49,595 nt of DNA. Origin: a virus. The DNA is taken from positions 1-49,595 of IMG/VR virus record IMGVR_UViG_3300017917_003228, one strand, 5' to 3'. A model generated the notes under the pieces. That model saw only the letters and a list, made by a program, of their open reading frames with translations, made no database searches and was not told the DNA's origin. Numbering within the stretch: position 1 is the first letter of the stretch; every line of letters starts with the position of its first letter. The position numbers were made by a program, and so were the translations under genes. This document shows, in pieces, positions 40,952-46,977 of this stretch.

Positions 40952-41319
40952 TGGCTGCACAGCCAGTGGTTTTCCGGAGATCAGATCTCTACAAACAGAC
41001 CTATCTTGCCAAGGTATTGCCATACCCTCCGGTCAAGAACAAGTTCCGTGACTTCATGGAAGTCAAACGAGTGAACCCAAATCAGCCGTTTGGTGCCAGC
41101 GACAAGCCATTCAAGTCTGGCGCCAACTTTGCAAACGCGGTACCAGGACTGCGCCACGCTCACATAACATTTGACCTCAGCATTGTGTATCGCGCGGAGG
41201 GGAACCAAGTGTTCTTGTATGGGTTCTTCACACACGACGAACTGGGCACAGGGCAACCGCCCAACATCAATCGTCAAAAAAGCGCTGCCACCCGCTTGGG
41301 CAACACTGGCTTCGATTGA
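40951..41319 (+). CDS. RelE/YafQ-like toxin-fold protein
   Basis: 122 aa. The segment LRHAHITFDLSIVYRAEGNQ, then VFLYGFFTHDELGTG, resembles the core and last strands of RelE/YafQ-type mRNA interferases (pattern h-s-h-xYR...h-h-h-h-x-THD). Basic N-terminal half. A nuclease against host or rival mRNA is plausible. The fold call is from pattern only. Its TGA stop lies in the -35 box of the next promoter. Confidence 0.55.
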   Translation: MAAQPVVFRRSDLYKQTYLAKVLPYPPVKNKFRDFMEVKRVNPNQPFGASDKPFKSGANFANAVPGLRHAHITFDLSIVYRAEGNQVFLYGFFTHDELGTGQPPNINRQKSAATRLGNTGFD

Positions 41320-41344
41320 CCCAAAATCCTCCCTGTGCTATAAT
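41316..41344 (+). promoter_or_regulatory. Early promoter, class A, apparently leaderless
   Basis: TTGACC at 41316-41321 overlapping the upstream TGA stop, 17-bp spacer, TATAAT at 41339-41344 with extended TGC. ATG at 41351 is 6 bases past the -10. Confidence 0.87.
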
Positions 41345-41350
41345 TGGCAC

Positions 41351-41719
41351 ATGACACAAGACAACTACCCTGATCATGTTGAATACCTGATATCGCGCCA
41401 GCGAGGAATGATCTTCACAGAAGCTGTGGAGATGTTGGAGCATGGCGGGCTGTATGGCATCATGCGATCTGCCTGGCACGCCGACACTACCGCCACCTAC
41501 ATCGTCACTGTTTGGCAGTGGAGTCAAGATCGGTTTGAACAGGTTCACAGCTCATTCGACCGTGGATCATGGACTGATGCGGAATGGCGCGAACATTGCT
41601 TTTACTATGGCTGGATCCAGATCGGTGACACTCGTTGTTTCGGTACTCAGCACGGGGCCGAGTCCGCACTGTTGGACATGCTGGAATACCCAGCGTTTAC
41701 CATGCTGAAACACGGTTGA
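41351..41719 (+). CDS. Unknown early protein
   Basis: 122 aa, rich in Trp, His and Tyr (WQWSQDRFEQVHSSFDRG), no membrane span. No ribosome site and the ATG is at the expected +1. The TGA stop lies in the next -35 box. Confidence 0.65.
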   Translation: MTQDNYPDHVEYLISRQRGMIFTEAVEMLEHGGLYGIMRSAWHADTTATYIVTVWQWSQDRFEQVHSSFDRGSWTDAEWREHCFYYGWIQIGDTRCFGTQHGAESALLDMLEYPAFTMLKHG

Positions 41720-41744
41720 CCGAAATTCATTTTGGGCATACAAT
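41716..41744 (+). promoter_or_regulatory. Early promoter, class B
   Basis: TTGACC at 41716-41721 overlapping the upstream stop, 17-bp spacer ending GGGCA, TACAAT at 41739-41744, then ACATGTAA. Confidence 0.85.
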
Positions 41745-41775
41745 ACATGTAACAGTTAAACAACAGGAGTTGGTA

Positions 41776-42018
41776 ATGCGAGTCAAACGTTTCAAGCAAA
41801 CTCAGAAGTTTCGTGTTATCGTTGATAGCGCCAGCTTCTATGCCACGGCTCGTCAAATCCGCAATGGTATTGGTGCTCTGGGTCCATGCAATGCTGCCCT
41901 GCAGAAGGCATTGGACGCCCTGGAGTACACCAAATCGGGCACCGGCGCTGCGGAGTTTGCTGCATGTGGTATTGCAGGCACCTGGGAAGGCTTGAATGTG
42001 CAACTGAATTTGGCTTGA
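41776..42018 (+). CDS. Unknown basic early protein
   Basis: 80 aa, basic N-terminus (MRVKRFKQTQKFRVIVDS), helical centre. CAGGAG ribosome site. Stop embedded in the following -35 box. No motif recognised. Confidence 0.62.
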   Translation: MRVKRFKQTQKFRVIVDSASFYATARQIRNGIGALGPCNAALQKALDALEYTKSGTGAAEFAACGIAGTWEGLNVQLNLA

Positions 42019-42043
42019 CAATAAATCAGTTTGGGCATACAAT
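42015..42043 (+). promoter_or_regulatory. Early promoter, class B
   Basis: TTGACA at 42015-42020 overlapping the upstream stop, 17-bp spacer, TACAAT at 42038-42043, with CAATACATGTATTG at 42040-42053. Confidence 0.87.
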
Positions 42044-42053
42044 ACATGTATTG
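42040..42053. repeat. Operator-like palindrome over class B promoter
   Basis: Second exact copy of CAATACATGTATTG, in the same position relative to the -10 box as at 35506. Confidence 0.7.
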
Positions 42054-42074
42054 AATCACTAAACGGAGTAGCGC

Positions 42075-42377
42075 ATGAGCCAAGACAAGTTTTTCGACAA
42101 CGCCCCGGTTCCCCAGACGGTGATTCCTGAATCGGTTACTGCACTGATTCCTGTTGAACAACTGGCCGACTCTGACCGCACTGCAGGCGCTGTGTTCAGC
42201 ATTGAATATCGCGATGGTCGAGTGATTGAAATCCACTTGAAGTCTGTCCGCGCTGCCCAGCGCATGTACAAAATCTACACCGCCGAAGCTGAGGATGATG
42301 CAAAGGCCTGGGGCTGGGACACCAAATACAAAACTCCTACCCTGTCGCAACAAATCCGTTCGAGCAAAGCAAAATGA
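42075..42377 (+). CDS. Unknown early protein
   Basis: 100 aa. Pro/Val-rich N-terminal part, then FSIEYRDGRVIEIHLKSVRA, a beta-rich segment. ACGGAG ribosome site. First of four coupled genes (to 43207). No family recognised. Confidence 0.62.
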   Translation: MSQDKFFDNAPVPQTVIPESVTALIPVEQLADSDRTAGAVFSIEYRDGRVIEIHLKSVRAAQRMYKIYTAEAEDDAKAWGWDTKYKTPTLSQQIRSSKAK

Positions 42378-42580
42378 GTTTCCTCACTCCTGCCCAACGT
42401 TACGAAATGCTCTGCGCCATCAAGCGTGGGCGCTTTGCAGGTCAAGCCCTTGACGAGCGCCAGCGTGTGTTGACTCCTGAGGAAGAACAGTTCATCCAGG
42501 ACTATGCCTTGGAGAAGCTCAACAGTGTACTGGAAAACCCCGAGGTCATGGCTGTGTTTAATCGCATGAAAGATCGTTGA
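42374..42580 (+). CDS. Unknown small helical protein
   Basis: 68 aa, helical and charged (TPAQRYEMLCAIKRGRFAGQ). ATGA overlap with the previous stop. No motif recognised. Confidence 0.62.
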   Translation: MSFLTPAQRYEMLCAIKRGRFAGQALDERQRVLTPEEEQFIQDYALEKLNSVLENPEVMAVFNRMKDR

Positions 42581-42581
42581 T

Positions 42582-42968
42582 ATGAAAACTTACCTCACTC
42601 GTGAACAGTTCGCTGACCTGGTGTTTACTCGCTTTGAACAACGGGTGTCACAGACCATCAACCCCAGTACCGGTGACAATGTGTTGTGCATGATTTTCCG
42701 GAACTACCCCAAAGAGGTCCGTGACGCCATGCGGGGCACATTGTGGGACCTGGACCAACTGGGAGACAATGTGGAGTTGATTAATGTGGTCGGGCCATCA
42801 TTTCACAAATCATTCCGCCAAACTGACGTGACGGACAGTGCCGTGATCGACATGACCATTTGGCATTGTCTCCGTGATGCAGAAATCTTCTGGCAGGTGT
42901 TGGGTCAAGTCTCCCGCATCATGACCAGCGAGGATGCTGCTGCACTTGTTCTTGAAGGTGACCTATGA
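42582..42968 (+). CDS. Unknown early protein
   Basis: 128 aa, mixed composition, starting MKTYLTREQFADLVFTRFEQ, no membrane span. One base after the preceding stop; overlaps the next start by ATGA. Confidence 0.62.
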   Translation: MKTYLTREQFADLVFTRFEQRVSQTINPSTGDNVLCMIFRNYPKEVRDAMRGTLWDLDQLGDNVELINVVGPSFHKSFRQTDVTDSAVIDMTIWHCLRDAEIFWQVLGQVSRIMTSEDAAALVLEGDL

Positions 42969-43207
42969 AACATTGTTACATTCGTTTGAGTGAAGACTTT
43001 TCGGTGCTCTACAATGACCGGTTCGCTGAGGTCATGTTGGTGCCCAACGACCTTGGCGTACCCATGTGCCATTTGTCAGGTCCTGATGACTGGGAACTCA
43101 GTTACACTGGCCCCGATGCCGAGGACAAGTTCAACGCATTGTTGGACGTGTCGGGTGAAGTCACTTATGACTATATCCTTCAGTTGGGCTTTGATCAATA
43201 CGGCTAA
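42965..43207 (+). CDS. Unknown acidic early protein
   Basis: 80 aa, acidic, beta-rich in the first half (MKHCYIRLSEDFSVLYNDRF). Last gene of this unit. No motif recognised. Confidence 0.62.
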   Translation: MKHCYIRLSEDFSVLYNDRFAEVMLVPNDLGVPMCHLSGPDDWELSYTGPDAEDKFNALLDVSGEVTYDYILQLGFDQYG

Positions 43208-43211
43208 CTGG

Positions 43212-43240
43212 TTGACTAAAATTGCCCAAAATGCTATAAT
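43212..43240 (+). promoter_or_regulatory. Early promoter, class A
   Basis: TTGACT at 43212-43217, 17-bp spacer, TATAAT at 43235-43240 with extended TGC, leader AACAACATAGCAAAGC, ribosome site AAGGAG. Confidence 0.85.
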
Positions 43241-43268
43241 AACAACATAGCAAAGCAAGGAGCACACA

Positions 43269-43490
43269 ATGAAAAAGACCACTGTAGCACAAATGATTGA
43301 GTGGCTCAAGACACTCCCCCAGGACGCAGAAGTCGAGTGTGGTGTTGAAGTCACCGAGGGCTATGCTACCTACATGAAAATGGCTCCTGTGGATATCGAA
43401 TGCTGCACTGTTTACGACTACAAGGGTGAAGAACACAAGAATTACCCGCACGTCGCAGGCAAGGTCATCGTTGGCATCTGCGGAGAGTGA
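43269..43490 (+). CDS. Unknown small early protein
   Basis: 73 aa. The start TVAQMIEWLKTLPQDAEVEC resembles a short conserved type seen in many phages (helix, then LPQDAEV strand). Function unknown. First of seven or more coupled small genes. Confidence 0.65.
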   Translation: MKKTTVAQMIEWLKTLPQDAEVECGVEVTEGYATYMKMAPVDIECCTVYDYKGEEHKNYPHVAGKVIVGICGE

Positions 43491-43491
43491 C

Positions 43492-43611
43492 ATGAACGAA
43501 GAAAAAGCAATCCAGTTCGTGATGGAATTTTATCAGGTCAGTCGCGAGGTTGCATGTGATCTGTACTGGGACGAAGTTCAGGCCTATATTCGTTTGATGG
43601 AGCGCAACTGA
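43492..43611 (+). CDS. 39-residue acidic protein
   Basis: ATG at 43492, one base after the previous stop. Acidic and helical (EKAIQFVMEFYQVSREVACD). Support comes from packing between coupled genes and codon style. Confidence 0.5.
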   Translation: MNEEKAIQFVMEFYQVSREVACDLYWDEVQAYIRLMERN

Positions 43612-43612
43612 A

Positions 43613-43807
43613 ATGAGTTACATTCGTTCGGTGTGGTTCACACTGAAAAACAACACCACAGGTGAAGTCTACCCTCAACGCATTGCTTGCAACCCCAGCG
43701 GGTGGGCCAAGGGTGAATATGTTCACAAGATCGTGGACCATGCAATCGAAAACGACAGCGTGGTCATCGGTGGCCCATTCAAAACTCGCAAGGAAGCACT
43801 GGCATGA
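43613..43807 (+). CDS. Unknown small early protein
   Basis: 64 aa, starting MSYIRSVWFTLKNNTTGEVY, beta-rich with a helical end. One base after the preceding stop; overlaps the next ATG by 4 bases. Confidence 0.6.
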   Translation: MSYIRSVWFTLKNNTTGEVYPQRIACNPSGWAKGEYVHKIVDHAIENDSVVIGGPFKTRKEALA

Positions 43808-44052
43808 ACGAGCGAATCCGACAGCTTGCTGAACAGGCATATCAATGGGCCATAAACGAATCCGAAAGTGGTCCAAATGTATGTGCTCCAGGCAGTGACT
43901 ATTTTCTTGCTATGGAAAAGAAAAAGTTCGCCGAGTTGATTGTGCGAGAATGTTTAACTTTTGTTGAGCCTATGCCAGGATCAGGTGACATTGACGATTT
44001 GGCATTGGAAGCGGCCCGTGAAGGCATTAAAGAACATTTCGGAGTTGAATGA
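43804..44052 (+). CDS. Unknown small early protein
   Basis: 82 aa. MNERIRQLAEQAYQWAINES followed by KKKFAELIVRECLTFVEP is a helical pattern common in small T4-like phage proteins. Function unknown. ATGA overlap upstream. Confidence 0.65.
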   Translation: MNERIRQLAEQAYQWAINESESGPNVCAPGSDYFLAMEKKKFAELIVRECLTFVEPMPGSGDIDDLALEAAREGIKEHFGVE

Positions 44053-44222
44053 TGTGTAATGAAACCGTAAGAGAACAATTACTCAAGCTCGCCTATGAAA
44101 AGCGAAGTGAGATTTATGCTATGTCTGATGATCCCGACGAGTTTGATTGCCTTATTCATTTAATTGAAGATGGCGACATTAGTACATTTGAAGAATTGGC
44201 TGAATACGGAGTTAAACGATGA
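44052..44222 (+). CDS. 56-residue AT-rich acidic protein
   Basis: ATG at 44052 overlapping the previous stop by one base. It encodes an acidic helical protein (MCNETVREQLLKLAYEKRSE). Codon use is visibly richer in A and T than in flanking genes, hinting at later acquisition. Confidence 0.55.
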   Translation: MCNETVREQLLKLAYEKRSEIYAMSDDPDEFDCLIHLIEDGDISTFEELAEYGVKR

Positions 44223-44452
44223 ACATCCACACCCTTCGAGACAATCTCAAACGTACCATCGCCGGTAAGGAAATGCAGTTGGAGACCTATAAGAATCCCA
44301 GCATCCTGACCAAGCCGATTCGTGAGACAATGGCTCATATGTTGGAAATCAACATTGACGAACTCCGGCGTATCCTGGCCGACGTTGAGGTGTGTTGTGA
44401 ACAGGCCGTGGCCGACAGCTGGCGCGGTGAAGATCGTCAAGGTGGAGCTTGA
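44219..44452 (+). CDS. Unknown helical protein
   Basis: 77 aa, helical, coiled-coil-like (EINIDELRRILADVEVCCEQ). ATGA overlap with the AT-rich gene, and GC content returns to the local norm. No motif recognised. Confidence 0.6.
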   Translation: MNIHTLRDNLKRTIAGKEMQLETYKNPSILTKPIRETMAHMLEINIDELRRILADVEVCCEQAVADSWRGEDRQGGA

Positions 44453-44454
44453 AC

Positions 44455-44697
44455 ATGCAGGACTTTCTGGGACGTGAACTCACCATTGGTGACAGTGTGA
44501 TTGTGATAGCACCTGGCTATCGCCATTTTGTGTTGGCGCGTGTGATTGCATTCACTGCCAAGAATGTTCGCGTGTCATTCATGAACACCTGGAACTATGG
44601 CAAGCCCGGTCGACACCAAGAGATTCTGCAAAGCCCCAGCCAACTCACCCGTGTTGACGGCCCCGAACTCACCATGTACCTATTGAAAAATGACTAA
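44455..44697 (+). CDS. Small SH3/KOW-like barrel candidate
   Basis: 80 aa from ATG 44455 (TTG at 44449 is an alternative that overlaps the previous stop). LTIGDSVIVIAPGYRHFVLA followed by VIAFTAKNVRVSF looks like a five-stranded barrel of SH3 type. This is a pattern-level guess. Confidence 0.6.
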   Translation: MQDFLGRELTIGDSVIVIAPGYRHFVLARVIAFTAKNVRVSFMNTWNYGKPGRHQEILQSPSQLTRVDGPELTMYLLKND

Positions 44698-44914
44698 TCC
44701 CATTCACCTAGTTGCACTGTATCGCCGAGACGACCCCACCATGGAGCCTGTGTTGTTGCGTGAACACACCCGAGAGGAGTCGGCGCACAGCTATGTGGAG
44801 TTCATGAACTCCCAGGACAAGTGGTACCGGGCGCGATACTACGGTGTGTTGTCTGAACAGGACACCGCGCCCACAGGCTTGATCGGCTTTCACCGCCCAA
44901 ACCCCACGATTTGA
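44690..44914 (+). CDS. Unknown small early protein
   Basis: 74 aa, starting MTNPIHLVALYRRDDPTMEP, with aromatic/basic segment QDKWYRARYYG. Overlaps the previous gene by 8 bases. Its TGA lies in the -35 box of the next promoter. Confidence 0.6.
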   Translation: MTNPIHLVALYRRDDPTMEPVLLREHTREESAHSYVEFMNSQDKWYRARYYGVLSEQDTAPTGLIGFHRPNPTI

Positions 44915-44939
44915 CCGAAATTCACTCCTGTGCTATAAT
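44911..44939 (+). promoter_or_regulatory. Early promoter, class A
   Basis: TTGACC at 44911-44916 overlapping the upstream stop, 17-bp spacer, TATAAT at 44934-44939 with extended TGC. The leader is nearly identical to those at 35825 and 36137. Confidence 0.87.
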
Positions 44940-44970
44940 ATCAACATAGCGTAAACAAACAGGAGTTGAC

Positions 44971-45273
44971 ATGACCTCGATGCCCATTGATTTCAGTCGT
45001 GCAGGTGCCGTGCTGAAACAAGCCATGCGTGAGCAAATTGCCAACCCTACCCGTGCTGTGGTCAACGGCGAGTCCGCATTCGTCCGTGAACGTCTGGAAC
45101 GTGCGGGTGAGTTCTATCTGGCCCGTCAATACTGGAACTGGGTGTGCATGGGCCGTGTGTATGACCAAGACTTGATGGCAGTGTTTGACACTGAGGTAGT
45201 GGAATTGCAGTCGCAATTGAATGCCATTGATCAAGCGATCGATCTGCCCGATTGGGCACACCGGGGTACCTGA
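44971..45273 (+). CDS. Unknown early protein
   Basis: 100 aa, helical (AGAVLKQAMREQIANPTRAV), soluble. CAGGAG ribosome site. Leads an operon with the 161-aa and J-domain-like genes. Confidence 0.62.
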   Translation: MTSMPIDFSRAGAVLKQAMREQIANPTRAVVNGESAFVRERLERAGEFYLARQYWNWVCMGRVYDQDLMAVFDTEVVELQSQLNAIDQAIDLPDWAHRGT

Positions 45274-45274
45274 C

Positions 45275-45760
45275 ATGGCAACCAAACAACTGAGTCGCCT
45301 GAGCCAACGGCGTTTTGTTGACGCAGCGTTTCCCTGGCTGGATCGTGAACTCCGTGAGTATATGTTGGAGCATGTGAGCCTGGATACTGTAGTCAATGGC
45401 GATGAAGTTGGCAGGGTCCTGGTTGATTACTTGATTCGTGGGTTTGAGCCTGGTAGCTTTTATTACTCGGTTTTCACCAACGACATGTTTGCAGCGGTGG
45501 GGCATGCACATCCTTCGATTTCCATGGTCCACCTCAAACCGTTGGTTGGGTTCATGACATATCATTTCCCTGAGGGCATGGCATGGGGCAGTCAAACCGC
45601 AGTAAATCGTTGGCTGGACATGAGCAAGGACCAGCGCTTTGCGATACTGTGCGAACGTGGGCTGTGGCTCACCGAAGCACAAGAAATCTGGGCTGGATTG
45701 CAGGGCATTGAATACTGCACTCCTAAGATCAATTGGCGACAAATTCTTGAGGTGAAATAA
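45275..45760 (+). CDS. Unknown early protein
   Basis: 161 aa, starting MATKQLSRLSQRRFVDAAFP, soluble, mixed alpha/beta. One base after the preceding stop and sharing one base with the next ATG. No motif recognised. Confidence 0.65.
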   Translation: MATKQLSRLSQRRFVDAAFPWLDRELREYMLEHVSLDTVVNGDEVGRVLVDYLIRGFEPGSFYYSVFTNDMFAAVGHAHPSISMVHLKPLVGFMTYHFPEGMAWGSQTAVNRWLDMSKDQRFAILCERGLWLTEAQEIWAGLQGIEYCTPKINWRQILEVK

Positions 45761-46146
45761 TGGAAATTGCATTGATTGGTGTAAGCCTGGTTGCGTTGGT
45801 GTTGTTCAAGCTCTGTATAGATTTGACGGATCGGTTGAATCACGCCAAACGCATGGCCGAGCATGAAACCGAAATGCGACAACTGTATGAACAGTTGGCT
45901 GACCAGCGCGGTGCCAAACTCAACCAGATGATCCGCAAGTGGAACCGTCTGGTGGACCGTGTGAACGCTGCTGGTGGCGAACGCATTTTGAATGGCACTA
46001 GTCCTGCTGCGAACACTCTGGGCTTGACCTCTGCAGACATCAAACGCATGCTGCAACTGTGCCACCCAGATCGACACCGCAACAGTGACCTGGCGGTGGA
46101 GATTACTCAGAAGCTGCTGGCATTGCGCGAGCAAATCAATGACTGA
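45760..46146 (+). CDS. Membrane-anchored J-domain-like protein
   Basis: 128 aa. An N-terminal span (IALIGVSLVALVLFKLCI) is followed by a coiled coil (about residues 28-65). The C-terminal IKRMLQLCHPDRHRNSDLAV then TQKLLALREQ has the HPD tripeptide between two helices, the diagnostic core of DnaJ J-domains. The domain is short and lacks a full helix I and IV. It might recruit host DnaK to the membrane, which would fit the phage chaperone genes. Role inferred. Confidence 0.7.
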   Translation: MEIALIGVSLVALVLFKLCIDLTDRLNHAKRMAEHETEMRQLYEQLADQRGAKLNQMIRKWNRLVDRVNAAGGERILNGTSPAANTLGLTSADIKRMLQLCHPDRHRNSDLAVEITQKLLALREQIND

Positions 46147-46165
46147 TTTTGATAAGTAAACGATC

Positions 46166-46321
46166 ATGAAACCTGTGAAATTTGTGATCCCTGCACCCCG
46201 AGCCCGCAATCACCGGGCCTTGTTTGATCGGGAGTTGCCATTTCAACCCCGACAGGAGCGGTCCCGGGTGGCGTATCAACGACGGCCCAAGCATCGAAAG
46301 ACACAGGACTTGGATATTTGA
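46166..46321 (+). CDS. 51-residue Arg-rich protein
   Basis: Strongly basic (PRARNHRALFDRELPFQPRQ and a basic Arg/Lys/His end), with no hydrophobic core, perhaps disordered and nucleic-acid binding. ATG at 46166 lies 19 bases after the J-like stop. Ends just before a terminator. Confidence 0.5.
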   Translation: MKPVKFVIPAPRARNHRALFDRELPFQPRQERSRVAYQRRPKHRKTQDLDI

Positions 46322-46340
46322 GCAGTGCCAAAATCCACCA

Positions 46341-46348
46341 TATAAATA
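46341..46348 (+). promoter_or_regulatory. Late promoter TATAAATA before clpP-like gene
   Basis: An exact T4 late consensus, 32 bases before the ATG at 46381. Its right half forms part of the left arm of the terminator hairpin. Confidence 0.6.
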
Positions 46349-46376
46349 AGGACGACACACTTCGTCCTTATTTTTT
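46344..46376. terminator. Rho-independent terminator, T-rich on both sides
   Basis: A 12-bp stem (AAATAAGGACGA pairing with TCGTCCTTATTT) with loop CACACT, followed by TTTT. It ends the early operon and overlaps the late promoter of the next gene. Confidence 0.88.
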
Positions 46377-46380
46377 GGCC

Positions 46381-46977
46381 ATGACTGATCCAGATGTAAC
46401 CCTAACGCATGCACAAGATCTTGCCGACGCAGGCATGATGGTCCTCATGGGCGAGATCACCAATGAGTCGGTCCAGCCAATTATTGAATGGATCTTGCAC
46501 CAGAGTTATGTGAGCAAAAAGAAAAAGAAAGAGCTGCTGCTCATGATCTGCAGCGAAGGTGGCGACATGGCCGCTGCATTTGCCTTGATTGATGTCATGC
46601 GCAGCGCACCTGTGTCAATCAAAACTGTGGGCCTGGGGCAGGTGTCATCTGCTGGCCTGCTGATTTTCCTTGCTGGCACACCCGGTCGACGTGTGCTCAC
46701 TCCCAACACTTCGGTGTTGAGTCATCAGTTCAGCTGGGGCAGTGAGGGCAAGATGCACGAATTGTTTGCCACCATGCGTGAATTTGAGCTGGTGCGTCAG
46801 CGCATGATCAATCACTATGCGGTGTGCACCGGCTTGCCCGAGGATCAGATCAAACAGGTGTTATTGCCACCGCACGATGTTTGGCTCAGCGCCGATGAAG
46901 CCCTGGCGCTGAGCATTTGTGATGCTGTGAGTGATCTACAGCGAGCCCGGATCAGCGGCGGCGTGCCCGGCCAGTGA
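46381..46977 (+). CDS. Divergent ClpP-type serine peptidase
   Basis: 198 aa. The catalytic triad is complete: S90 in GLGQVSSAG, H115 in VLSHQFSWG and D166 in PHDVWLSADEA. The substrate-strand region reads ICSEGGDMAAAF, where E. coli ClpP has INSPGG. A Lys-rich stretch (residues 46-50) is unusual. It could form a ring alone or mix with the canonical ClpP at 49338. ATG 46381 lacks a ribosome site; a TTG at 46318 overlapping the previous stop is the alternative start and would put the terminator hairpin inside the gene. The 3' end overlaps the convergent gene by 26 bases. Confidence 0.9.
   Translation: MTDPDVTLTHAQDLADAGMMVLMGEITNESVQPIIEWILHQSYVSKKKKKELLLMICSEGGDMAAAFALIDVMRSAPVSIKTVGLGQVSSAGLLIFLAGTPGRRVLTPNTSVLSHQFSWGSEGKMHELFATMREFELVRQRMINHYAVCTGLPEDQIKQVLLPPHDVWLSADEALALSICDAVSDLQRARISGGVPGQ

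Noticed and set aside
46318-46380. TTG 46318 as main start of the divergent ClpP
   Set aside because: It would translate through the terminator and late promoter; kept only as an alternative because of its TTGA overlap.
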